DNA from: Leptolyngbya sp. 'hensonii'
GTDB taxonomy: Bacteria; Cyanobacteriota; Cyanobacteriia; GCF-001939115
Assembly: GCF_001939115.1 (NCBI RefSeq)
Contig: NZ_MQTZ01000055.1
Span: 1-56,247, forward strand
Length of the DNA stretch: 56,247 nucleotides
Reading direction: 5' to 3'
Shown: piece after piece, positions 15,136-23,418 of the stretch
Numbering within the stretch: the first letter of the stretch is position 1
Layout of the letters: every line of letters begins with the position of its first letter
Program-made: the position numbers and the translations under genes
The notes under the pieces: generated by a model
What the model was told of the DNA's origin: nothing
Database searches by the model: none
The model's input: the letters and a program-made list of their open reading frames with translations, nothing else

Positions 15136-17355
15136 ATGGTGGCAGACGTAGTGACAAGACTAATCATTGAGCAGGCCCATGCTCAGGCGATTGCAAAAGC
15201 GATTGCGTATCTTGAGCAGGAAGCATTTGGCGGCGACAAAAGCCTCATTATTGCCTCTTTTCAGCAGGGGAGTAGCCGGGAAGGGACAAATTCCATTCCT
15301 GATCCGCTGTTGCATACCCATGCGATCGCCTTACCGATGGTTTATGAAAAAGCCAGTGGGAGGATCGAAAGCCTATACCCTTATGCCAAAGCACTTTACC
15401 GTCACAAGATGGCAGCGGGAGCCGTGTACCGGGCAGAGTTTGCAGCACAATTGCAACAGAGCTTAGGGATTTCTCTCCAACGTGAGAAGAGCTGGTTTGA
15501 GCTAAAAGGCTTCTCCCGTGAAGAAGGAGTCTATCAGGAACTGATGAATCATTTCTCCTCACGTCGTCGTCAGATTGAGGCAGCAAATCCGCAGGATGCG
15601 ATCGAAGCCCAGAAAATTGCCTATGCAACCAGGCAACGAAAGGAAATAGCTATTGCTCGAAGTGAACTATTTGCTCAGTGGCAAGAGACCAGTGAGCAGT
15701 ATGGATTTGGTCAGAAACAGGCACTTAAACTTCTCCATGCTCCACGAGAACGAACAACAGTCCGGCAGAAGTGGCAGGAGTGGCGAACACTGAGGGAAGC
15801 TGCAACCGCCGTTGTGCGTCATCAGAGCCACTTTACCCGACGCGATATAGTGCGGGCTATTGCTGAAGCGGCTCAAACCAGAGGATTGAATAGCTACGAT
15901 GTGCTGAGACTCACCGATAAGTATCTTGCCTCTCGACAAGTAGTGGCGTTGGGTCTGATTGATCGGGATGAACGGTGGGCTAACAAACGGCTCTATAACT
16001 TGGAAAAGCAGATGCTTGCTCAGGTGCGAAAGTTGGAGCGAGATACTACGTTTCGGGTTTCGACTCGTTATGTGCGATCGACAGCAGAAAATCATCGTCT
16101 AACCCATGAGCAGACGCAGGCACTTGACGCGATTACGGCTAGAGGGCGAATTAAGGTGCTTTGTGGGCTTTCTGGAACAGGAAAAACTCATACCTTGGCT
16201 GCTGCCTATCAAATCTGGAAAAGCCAGGGGTATGAAGTGGTAGGAGTTTCCTTATCAGGTAGACAAGCCCAGCGGCTTACAGAGCAAACTGGTATCGGAC
16301 AGCAGAGTTTTCTTTCCAAGGTTTTTGTGGGGGAGAAACAGCAAAGTGTGACGCTCTCGAAGTTGTTGTGGGATATCGAGAGGGCAGCAGAGAGTCAGCG
16401 CCGCTACGGTAGCCGTTCCGTTGTTGAGTCGCCTCTGTCTACAAAGACCGTGGTAGTCGTCGATAATGCTCAAGCGATCGGTGTTTCTCATATGAAGCAG
16501 TTAGTTGATGAGACACAAAGGGCAGGTGCCAAGCTGGTGCTTTCTGGAGACTTACAGCAACCCCAGGCGTATGAGCATAGCGGGGCACTAAAGGCGATCG
16601 CCCAGAACGTAGGGACCGTAGAACTTAAAAGGATTCACCGCCAGGAAGAGCCGTGGGCACAACAGGTGGTGCAGAAAGTAGGGGAAGGTCAGGCGAAAAC
16701 AGCACTGGAGTTATTGGCTGACCGAGGGCTGCTCTCCATCGCTGAGACTAAAGAGGCTGCAATGTTGGCTGTGATTACTGCATGGTCAGAGCGGGGGATG
16801 AAGCGACCTCACGACCACCTCATCATTGCTGAGACTCAGGAGGATGTTCAGACTCTTAACCGTTTGGCTCAAGCCAGGTTAGTTGAGGCAGGGTATCTCG
16901 GAAACTCTGCCGTGCGGGTGGGTGCGGAACATATCCGGCGAGGAGAGCGGATTAGGTTCCAGGAAACATCCCGCACCTATGGCGTGATGAAGAACGGTAT
17001 GGGAACCGTGAACCATATTGACCCGATTACTAAGGTTGCGCTGGTGCGACTAGATACCGGAAAAATGAAAGCGATTAATGTACGGCATTATTCCGGGATT
17101 GAGCTAGGGTATGCCGTAACGACGACTGATGCCAGGAATATGGAGGTGAGACATTCCTATATCCTTACCCAGGGCAAAGGACGGGATGCAGCCCTGGTAC
17201 AGGTATCGCGAGCAAAGTCTGAGACGAGAGTGTTTACCTATTCTCTGGATAAAGAGGTGGAAGCATCCCTGAAGCTTGCACGGCAAATGAGCTGGGAAAA
17301 AGCAAATGAACTGGCAATTAAGCTTGAAGAACGAAGGCTGGAGCAAGAGAGGTAG
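15136..17355 (+). CDS. MobF relaxase-helicase, main part (HUH and RecD-like domains)
   Basis: These 739 aa continue the frame of 14849-15100 after a -1 shift; the conserved sequence starts at about 15097, before ATG 15136. Residues 45-70 hold the relaxase histidine motif SSREGTN..DPLLHTHAI. The first of the three metal-binding histidines seems replaced by Gln (FQQGSSRE). A RecD/TraI-like helicase follows with Walker A GLSGTGKTHT (about residue 345) and LSGDLQQPQ. The Walker B-like motif reads VVVVDNAQAI, where relatives usually have DEA. In intact form the protein nicks oriT and unwinds the transferred strand. The split and the replaced residues suggest reduced or lost transfer activity. Confidence 0.8.
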   Translation: MVADVVTRLIIEQAHAQAIAKAIAYLEQEAFGGDKSLIIASFQQGSSREGTNSIPDPLLHTHAIALPMVYEKASGRIESLYPYAKALYRHKMAAGAVYRAEFAAQLQQSLGISLQREKSWFELKGFSREEGVYQELMNHFSSRRRQIEAANPQDAIEAQKIAYATRQRKEIAIARSELFAQWQETSEQYGFGQKQALKLLHAPRERTTVRQKWQEWRTLREAATAVVRHQSHFTRRDIVRAIAEAAQTRGLNSYDVLRLTDKYLASRQVVALGLIDRDERWANKRLYNLEKQMLAQVRKLERDTTFRVSTRYVRSTAENHRLTHEQTQALDAITARGRIKVLCGLSGTGKTHTLAAAYQIWKSQGYEVVGVSLSGRQAQRLTEQTGIGQQSFLSKVFVGEKQQSVTLSKLLWDIERAAESQRRYGSRSVVESPLSTKTVVVVDNAQAIGVSHMKQLVDETQRAGAKLVLSGDLQQPQAYEHSGALKAIAQNVGTVELKRIHRQEEPWAQQVVQKVGEGQAKTALELLADRGLLSIAETKEAAMLAVITAWSERGMKRPHDHLIIAETQEDVQTLNRLAQARLVEAGYLGNSAVRVGAEHIRRGERIRFQETSRTYGVMKNGMGTVNHIDPITKVALVRLDTGKMKAINVRHYSGIELGYAVTTTDARNMEVRHSYILTQGKGRDAALVQVSRAKSETRVFTYSLDKEVEASLKLARQMSWEKANELAIKLEERRLEQER

Positions 17356-17413
17356 CACCCCCGATTTCATATCTGATTATCTGTAATAATCAAAACTTAA
17401 TCTGACGCTTCGA

Positions 17414-18508
17414 TTACTCCTCATCCTCTAACCTTCTTGGTCGTATCATATGACGAAGCTCATCCACGTCATCAAGGAGGTCACGTTCTCGTTGATAACG
17501 CTTTTCAGGATCGATAGCTACGCAACGTTTAACTATTCTGTCTATCAGGTGCCACGCATTAACTGGAAGTCGGTTCTTGTCAATGTTAAGAATGCTGGCT
17601 GCATGACTTGGAGGTTGGAACCTTTTCTCCATACCTTCGATGTCTTTTTCGGTTAAGTTATCGAAGTATCCCCCATATCCTCCATAAGGATACGTGAGCG
17701 TTAAAAGTTCGTACCAAATGACACCAAAACTAAACTGATCACTGCGATCATCAGCAAAGCCTTGTTCGGACTTTCTCGATAGTAGTTCTGGTGCTCGGTA
17801 CTTGGGATGAGTCCCATCTCCAGGATCTCGATTCATAGTGTGTTCTACAAGCCACGCACTTCCAAAATCGATCATCACGAGTCGGTTGGGGTTACGTTGA
17901 AGAATCAGATTGCTTGGATCAAGATCACCATGAACTATATTTAGTCGATGAAGTTGTCGTAGTCCATGGGCAAGACTGATCATTAACAGACAAACTTCAT
18001 AGGCAGTCGGTCGAGGTTCACATTTTATCCCTGTTTCACGCTTCTCAGCGCATATCAGCTTTCTCTGAATACATTTATTTCCCTCACGTTCACAGCGATG
18101 GCCGTTTTGGACACGTTTTAAATAGCGTCCTAAGTCTTCACCGTCAGTCCATGAGGTAACGAGGTAAACTCGTTCATTGCCTATCCGGTAGTAGCTATAA
18201 ATAACGGGAAGCCTGCCATCGTTTCCCGACAAGCGTTTCAGTTTCTCAATGAGTCCTGGCGGTCGATTCCTGTTTCTGGTATCTAGGTTTTTGCCATCAA
18301 TACCTAAGATGCACCACATCTCGCCTCTGTTTTTACTCCATCGATCGAACGCCATATACTGTTCACGTTTCCTTGAAAGGTCTTTAACGATGTAATAGGT
18401 CTTCTTCCCAAGAGTTAGAGTATGGGTGACGTCATAGCTTTTTCCGTGCCAGCGGACTTCTTCTGGCTCATCAAGTTTTTTAAGATATTTCCTACCCCAT
18501 TCATTCAC
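17414..18508 (-). CDS. Serine/threonine protein kinase-like protein
   Basis: A 364-aa protein with a Hanks-type kinase fold: an N-terminal lobe (YYIVKDLS), the catalytic loop HGDLDPSNLIL (about residue 193; Asp and Asn kept, Lys of HRDxKxxN replaced by Asp), VMIDFGSAW (DFG, about 213), YRAPELL (APE, about 243) and DQFSFGVIWYELL. A Cys-containing insert (about 150-180) is unusual. There is no membrane segment. It is the last gene of a leftward trio with a Cas4-like membrane protein (66-bp gap) and a second kinase-like protein. Confidence 0.82.
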   Translation of the reverse strand: MNEWGRKYLKKLDEPEEVRWHGKSYDVTHTLTLGKKTYYIVKDLSRKREQYMAFDRWSKNRGEMWCILGIDGKNLDTRNRNRPPGLIEKLKRLSGNDGRLPVIYSYYRIGNERVYLVTSWTDGEDLGRYLKRVQNGHRCEREGNKCIQRKLICAEKRETGIKCEPRPTAYEVCLLMISLAHGLRQLHRLNIVHGDLDPSNLILQRNPNRLVMIDFGSAWLVEHTMNRDPGDGTHPKYRAPELLSRKSEQGFADDRSDQFSFGVIWYELLTLTYPYGGYGGYFDNLTEKDIEGMEKRFQPPSHAASILNIDKNRLPVNAWHLIDRIVKRCVAIDPEKRYQRERDLLDDVDELRHMIRPRRLEDEE

Positions 18509-18574
18509 AGTACATATCTCCCCGTGTAATTGCTGTATCGGGACATGGATCTAAAGAATTGTGCGTGGAGGAAG

Positions 18575-19738
18575 TTATTGGAGATACTTGTCTGATGCTT
18601 TTTCATGAGGGGGCAACCATTTGAAGCGATCGCCACATTCGCTGTGATAGGGGCGGCGATCAAGACCACTAATATGGAAATTCACTGGAGAGTTTAGCCT
18701 TCCGGTTCTTGCATTACTCTCGCCCTCTCGATAGGCAAAAGGCTTTCCTTTTGGACAGTTTAGACAATTTCGTTGATTTGGGGGGGGTGAGGGGGTTTGT
18801 CCACCTTTGGCTGAGGATACAATGTGCCGAGCTTCCTTTAAACCTTTGTGAAATGCAGCACGCGATCCTGATCCTTCACGATTGGAGACAGTAATTCCTT
18901 CATACACTTCTCGCCCAAGCAGAATAATACCGTAGGGGCTACGTCCACCTTCGACCTTTTCAAGGAGATGGCAGTATGCAGCCATACGAGCATAGTGCTG
19001 TCCTTTCAGCTTCCGCGTTGACGCATTCTCATCTCTCCGTCTCCATACAGGTATACGTAAAGACCCTTTCTTAAGGACACGCCACGGTCGTCCTGCTACT
19101 CGATATTTGCGGTCTCGGAGCGGCTCTTGATAAGAAACTGATTCAAACCCAGCAGCGAGTAGATCCCACCAATTTACAGATTCATTATCAGTTAACTCAT
19201 TAGGTTCTTTTGGCCTTGCCCTCAACGCGGCAGCTCGTCTTGCTTGTAGAATTTTTATATCTGATTCTAAAGAAGATATATTTGAATCCGAATAATATAC
19301 TTTAGGGATACGAGAAAGAGCAAAAAGATAGGCGATACCAGCAATTAGAAGGTGTAACCATGAATTGAAGCCTAAGAAGTAGAGAACAACTGTTGCGACA
19401 AAAGCTATGACTGAAGTTACAATTAATCTTGTCTTTCGTAGTTGCTGTTGCTGAAGTAGTGATTCGTCTCTCTTTGCTACGCGAATTCGCAGTTCATTTA
19501 TAGACCAGTTTAGTCTTGTTGCTATTTCACTGGAGTTGTAACAGGGTAAGTACTGGAGGTTCGTTCGCTGCTCTTCGTAATACTCGTCATCGTCCTCCTG
19601 TCCTAACTCATACGCGATGAGACCAGCTCGTGGGCAGAACATAAATTCAGTCATGGCGTGAACCCCGATCCAAGGGGTATGCTCACGAGCTATCAACCCT
19701 TCACCTGGACTACTCTTGCCGCTAGATGAATACGTCAT
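18575..19738 (-). CDS. Membrane protein with Cas4-like/PD-(D/E)XK-like domain
   Basis: The 387-aa protein opens with MTEFMFCPRAGLIAYE, like the CPR motif at the start of Cas4/DUF83 nucleases. Two membrane helices follow (about 140-185), then a core GRPWRVLKKGSLRIPVWRR and QHYARMAAYCHLLE, the layout of Cas4 motifs II to QhxxY. The expected Asp and the E-x-K are replaced (W, W-R-R), so nuclease activity is doubtful. C-terminal CLNCPKG and a later YHSEC could be metal ligands. Its start overlaps the upstream kinase gene (ATGA), so the two are coupled. The Cas4 relation is inferred from motif order. Confidence 0.6.
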   Translation of the reverse strand: MTYSSSGKSSPGEGLIAREHTPWIGVHAMTEFMFCPRAGLIAYELGQEDDDEYYEEQRTNLQYLPCYNSSEIATRLNWSINELRIRVAKRDESLLQQQQLRKTRLIVTSVIAFVATVVLYFLGFNSWLHLLIAGIAYLFALSRIPKVYYSDSNISSLESDIKILQARRAAALRARPKEPNELTDNESVNWWDLLAAGFESVSYQEPLRDRKYRVAGRPWRVLKKGSLRIPVWRRRDENASTRKLKGQHYARMAAYCHLLEKVEGGRSPYGIILLGREVYEGITVSNREGSGSRAAFHKGLKEARHIVSSAKGGQTPSPPPNQRNCLNCPKGKPFAYREGESNARTGRLNSPVNFHISGLDRRPYHSECGDRFKWLPPHEKASDKYLQ

Positions 19739-20985
19739 GTCCTACCCCTGGTTCCTCCTAAACGCCAAAAAGATAGAGCTTTTGATATTTCCTCCGCTGA
19801 GTGAGGTCTTTCGTCAGGATAAATACTGAGACAAGCCTCTACTTGTTGGTAGAGTTTCTTAGGAAGCACATTGATGCAGTCAGGAAGATCGGCTCTTTGG
19901 GGTTGTAGGTTTCCGGTGGCGATCGCGACGAGGATCATTGCCCAACTGTAGAGATCAGATTCCACAGTTGAATCTGCCGCTCCTGGCTCAAGTCGTGGAT
20001 CTCTAAAAGGATTGGGTAGAAGCTCTTGATCGCACACTGTTGATGATCCTGTAAGAACTTTTGCTAACTCGAAGTCGAGTACAAATGGCTGCTTATCAAA
20101 TGGAATTACTATCGACTGTGGATGGAGGTCTCGCAGAATAATGCCTTCGGTATGAAGCTCATACAGTGTAGTTAAAAGGCAACGAGCAAAGGGAAGGATA
20201 TCTGTGCGAGAGAATTGCTTGTTCTTCACCAGTGCCTCTACGGTGTCTCCTTCAATCCATTGATCAATAACCCACCATTCATTAGGTTCATCTGGATTAT
20301 CGGGGAGGGCAGTGCGGTTTACAGGGATGCCTTTGGTGCGCCGTTCAGTGAGATGATCAACCACCTTCTTATGCCGGAAAAGCTTTGATTGAAGTGCCTT
20401 CTGCTCATCAGTGCTGAGATATCTGATGTCATAACATTTCCCCCTATCAATACGGTTGAGGTACTTTTCACGGAGACGAAAGACACGATATTGAATACCA
20501 TTTGAAGCGGTTATCCACGGAGTAATGCGGTCTTCAATAAGCCAATTATTGAAGCTTTTTTGTTTTGTGGTGGCAGATGGTTTTGCGGAAACTAAAGTGC
20601 CCAGTGGAGATTCTTGACTGGAATATGCGTCGATGTCATGAGGTTTCTCTCTAACAGACAAGCCAGTTTCAGGGCTTGAATCGGAGTATCTCTGTGGAGG
20701 AGTTTTAGTAAGGTATTCTTCTTTGAGTTCTAGCTTTAGTGCAGAGAAAAGTAGTTGAATTGAATCCTTGTCAGCACGTTTCTTTTGTCCAAATATATTT
20801 GAGATAACTGTCCTATCTCTATCTACGCCTCCATTACTTTCTGCAATCAAGTTTTGGAGGTATTCAAAGGACACACGATTTTTTCCCTCCTGTGAAGCTA
20901 ACTTCTCTCTCTGCTCTTCAAGGAGTTTTCTCGCCTCGTTAGTTATGAAGAAGCCGCGGTTACGTATTTGCTCCTCAAGGTTCAT
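19735..20985 (-). CDS. HTH-kinase-like protein
   Basis: A 416-aa protein. Residues about 40-95 (SFEYLQNLIAESNGGVDRDR, then TVISNIFGQKKRADKDSIQ) resemble the small N-terminal HTH-like domain found on cyanobacterial signalling and conflict proteins. A protein-kinase-like domain spans about 160-410, with LRDLHPQSIVI (catalytic Asp, about 283) and LDFELAK, where DFG is DFE. It may phosphorylate its partners or act as a pseudokinase sensor. It is the first gene of the trio. The upstream region holds two MITE-like elements rather than a plain promoter. Confidence 0.7.
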   Translation of the reverse strand: MNLEEQIRNRGFFITNEARKLLEEQREKLASQEGKNRVSFEYLQNLIAESNGGVDRDRTVISNIFGQKKRADKDSIQLLFSALKLELKEEYLTKTPPQRYSDSSPETGLSVREKPHDIDAYSSQESPLGTLVSAKPSATTKQKSFNNWLIEDRITPWITASNGIQYRVFRLREKYLNRIDRGKCYDIRYLSTDEQKALQSKLFRHKKVVDHLTERRTKGIPVNRTALPDNPDEPNEWWVIDQWIEGDTVEALVKNKQFSRTDILPFARCLLTTLYELHTEGIILRDLHPQSIVIPFDKQPFVLDFELAKVLTGSSTVCDQELLPNPFRDPRLEPGAADSTVESDLYSWAMILVAIATGNLQPQRADLPDCINVLPKKLYQQVEACLSIYPDERPHSAEEISKALSFWRLGGTRGRT

Positions 20986-21095
20986 GAATCATTATGTAGG
21001 GGATGCATATTTCTTCTACCTACAGGGAATTGATTTGATAATCCGGATAGTTGCATAAAAAAGTTTTGGTTATAGACATCTCACCACATTCGCTA

Positions 21096-21218
21096 GGGAG
21101 CATGTCACCTTTGCAAGGAGTATTTATACTCATAAGCTGTAATGCTCTATTTACGGGCTTTTAGCTATCCGGTTGCGCTACCACTCAAGTTCTGCATCTG
21201 CAAAAGTGACATACACCC
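21096..21218. mobile_element. 123-bp MITE with 9-bp target duplication
   Basis: The arms 21096-21115 (GGGAGCATGTCACCTTTGCA) and 21199-21218 are inverted repeats with 17 of 20 matches. The 9-mer CATTCGCTA lies directly outside both ends (21087-21095 and 21219-21227). This is the structure of a small non-autonomous transposon. A 9-bp duplication is usual for IS4-like and ISAs1-like families, but I cannot assign one. No coding capacity. Confidence 0.7.
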
Positions 21219-21376
21219 CATTCGCTACGCTTAAAGTCCCTGTGACTTTAGCGAGGAGCATGAATCTAAATTTATGTGCTATTTCAATCAAGGGATAAGG
21301 CTGATCGATCGCCACAAAGCTTTTCTGGAGAGGATCTTAGCGAGTTTAGGGTGTAACGCTTAAAGTCCCATCCTTA

Positions 21377-21492
21377 GAGGATGTCTGAAAAGTCAGCTAA
21401 AACTTTTGTCGGGAGTAACTTCTGGCCTTTCGAGGTATTTCCCTTGAGATCCTTACAAGGCAAGCCTTCCAGGAAACTTTTCAGACATCCTC
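21377..21492. mobile_element. 116-bp MITE with TTA target duplication
   Basis: Perfect 17-bp terminal inverted repeats GAGGATGTCTGAAAAGT (start 21377) and its complement (end 21492) enclose about 80 bp without a gene. TTA flanks both ends (21374-21376 and 21493-21495), a 3-bp duplication of TNA type as used by the IS1031 group of IS5. The small frame across it is not credible as a gene. Confidence 0.75.
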
Positions 21493-21661
21493 TTAAAGCC
21501 CCTATTCTCCCAGACAAACCATTGTGGATGTGCAATTCTGAATTATCGAGCAAATCAAAAAGTGATTGCTGAAAGAGGCAGAAAGAACTGCTGAATTCAT
21601 AGTCATGAGATTCACATAGCCGCAACAAAACCAGTAACCTTCGCTGAGGAGAAACACAAAC

Positions 21662-22333
21662 TTGTTTACTAGCCATGCCCAGATCGGGCAGATTGCTTTG
21701 AATTTATCAATTTTGGGATTTGATGCATCTCTGAAATGTGAACTGAAGCTGGAAAGGAGTCCAGAGATAGCTCTTCCTTCTACTCATTCACTAGATGTAC
21801 AACCCAGAAGTGCTCAACCTAGATACCACGATCGCGCCGTACTCGTTGATTTAACGCACATCTATACAAGGGCACAACATGAAGGACTATGGATTGACGA
21901 TGTGCAACTTTACCACCAACTTACTAAAGATGAAGATGAACTATTGGGAGTCTTTGCCTACCTAGTGATTCGTCAAGATCAACAGGAGAAGGTGGAGAGT
22001 TTGCGACGAATTGGCTATCAGGTTAGCCCACGAGTTGTTCAGCCTCGATCCGATAATTCCGGAACCAGGAAGGATATCGATACGTGGCTGATCTCAGATG
22101 CAAGTCTCTATGCACCTTTCGTCAAGACACTTGTGGTTGTAAGCAGTGACTCGGACTACGCCTATCCGCTTAGGAAGCTTAAACAAGAGCTAAATAAGCG
22201 CATTGAGGTGATTTACTTCTCAGAGCAAAGCCTGAGTAGTGAGCTGAGATTTGTTGCAGATAAGTGTACACCCATAACCGCCCTTCCTGGTGTTTGTAAA
22301 CCACGTCTGCCTAGCAGGAAGCCTGAGAAATAA
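21662..22333 (+). CDS. NYN/LabA-like PIN-fold ribonuclease
   Basis: The 223-aa protein contains a NYN domain from about residue 58: AVLVDLTHIY, then RKDIDTWLISDA and VVVSSDSDYAYPLRKL, giving the four-Asp arrangement of PIN/NYN nucleases; VIYFSEQSLSSELRFVAD ends the fold. NYN proteins cut RNA. TTG 21662 follows GAGGAG at 10-base spacing; no in-frame ATG precedes the domain. Forty bases downstream begins a set of small DNA-binding genes that lead into the coupling protein. Confidence 0.75.
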   Translation: MFTSHAQIGQIALNLSILGFDASLKCELKLERSPEIALPSTHSLDVQPRSAQPRYHDRAVLVDLTHIYTRAQHEGLWIDDVQLYHQLTKDEDELLGVFAYLVIRQDQQEKVESLRRIGYQVSPRVVQPRSDNSGTRKDIDTWLISDASLYAPFVKTLVVVSSDSDYAYPLRKLKQELNKRIEVIYFSEQSLSSELRFVADKCTPITALPGVCKPRLPSRKPEK

Positions 22334-22392
22334 GTGTCCATAAGCTATGTAGGGTGCAGATGCCATATCCATCTACTAGCGTTTGAACCATT

Positions 22393-22749
22393 ATGCAAGC
22401 TAGAACAGCACAAACTGAAAATGAATCAATTGATCGCTCCCATGTTGCCGCTCTTGTTCAATCAATCGATGCTGCAAACCTACCTGCAACGCTTGTTGCG
22501 AAGCAAGGCATTATAGCAGCCATCTCAGTGAGTAATTCGACACTAAAGAATTACCGTAAACAGTTCTGGATCGAAGGCATTCACTATTTCTATCTTGGCC
22601 CAAAGTTGGTGCGCTACAACTTAGAACTGATTGTTGACTGGGCTATTCATCGAGGAGATCCACAAGCACATCAGCGTGCTATTGAGGCTTTTCTCTTCAA
22701 ATTGGAGAGCAATCAATCCACTAAGAAACGGCAACGACAATCTAAATAG
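22393..22749 (+). CDS. Small DNA-binding protein, excisionase-like HTH
   Basis: A 118-aa protein. The middle (SVSNSTLKNYRKQFWIEG then HYFYLGPKLVRYNLELIVDW) has the form of a MerR/excisionase-type helix-turn-helix with wing. The C-terminus is basic (KKRQRQSK). It probably regulates transfer genes or helps recombination. It is followed after 12 bp by the next gene. Confidence 0.55.
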   Translation: MQARTAQTENESIDRSHVAALVQSIDAANLPATLVAKQGIIAAISVSNSTLKNYRKQFWIEGIHYFYLGPKLVRYNLELIVDWAIHRGDPQAHQRAIEAFLFKLESNQSTKKRQRQSK

Positions 22750-22761
22750 AGAGGCTCAACT

Positions 22762-23208
22762 ATGTCAATTCGTCCCAACGCTGGGACTGGTGACGATGCA
22801 GAGCGAGAAGCTGCTTTTCTAAAGCGACTTGAATCTTTGGAGGCTAAACCTCGGCGGCGACAACAGAAAGCAACGCTGCGAGACCTTGTGGTCAAATATT
22901 ACCCCATTCTCAAACCTGCTCAGGAACGTGGTCAAACCTATGATGAACTCGCTTTGATCTTTGAGGAAGAGCTGGGGGTGAATATCTCGCCAGGAACCTT
23001 ACGGAAATACATGGCTTACGCCAAGAACCATTCAGGAGACAACGCTGCTCTTCCAAAGTTATCTGTTGCTAAGCCTACAAACACTCGCTCCCCTCAAGTA
23101 TCGCTCCAAGTCCAACCAAAATCTACAAGTATGCCGTCAGAACGGCGTGAGATGTTGTTACGCAACTCTCAATATGACGATATCGAGTCCGAATTTGAAA
23201 ATCTTTGA
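22762..23208 (+). CDS. Hypothetical mobilisation-region protein, 148 aa
   Basis: The segment LRDLVVKYYPILKPAQERGQ followed by TYDELALIFEEELGV and SPGTLRKYM is a helical, HTH-like region (about residues 40-90). The N-terminal third is charged, and the C-terminus is Ser/Pro-rich and probably disordered. ATG 22762 follows AGAGAGG. Such proteins often sit beside plasmid mobilisation genes as auxiliary DNA binders; this is inferred from context. Confidence 0.55.
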   Translation: MSIRPNAGTGDDAEREAAFLKRLESLEAKPRRRQQKATLRDLVVKYYPILKPAQERGQTYDELALIFEEELGVNISPGTLRKYMAYAKNHSGDNAALPKLSVAKPTNTRSPQVSLQVQPKSTSMPSERREMLLRNSQYDDIESEFENL

Positions 23209-23227
23209 ATCATTGGAGGTAGTTTCA

Positions 23228-23413
23228 ATGTATAAGCTACACAGACAAATACTTCCTCGTTCTCATCCAAGCATTGTCGTTGTTGGAGGGAAAAAGGGTG
23301 GAATTGATAAGCAGACATGGATTCGTATTCTGGCAGAGTTCCTGTTAGAGATGGAATTACAATCCAATTCTGCTGAGTGCGATCGTATCAACCTAAATGA
23401 AAACTGGAGGTAG
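23228..23413 (+). CDS. Truncated duplicate of the ParA-like ATPase N-terminus
   Basis: A 61-aa frame with its own leader TGGAGGTAGTTTCA before ATG. The peptide IVVVGGKKGGIDKQTWIRIL and SAECDRIN aligns with IVFFGGEKGGVGKSMSTSTA and LAECDRVN in the next gene, but the P-loop GK[ST] is changed to DKQ and the frame then stops. The next gene repeats the leader almost exactly (TGGAGGTAGCTTCA). It is a partial tandem duplication, either decaying or a short decoy peptide. Confidence 0.55.
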   Translation: MYKLHRQILPRSHPSIVVVGGKKGGIDKQTWIRILAEFLLEMELQSNSAECDRINLNENWR

Positions 23414-23418
23414 CTTCA

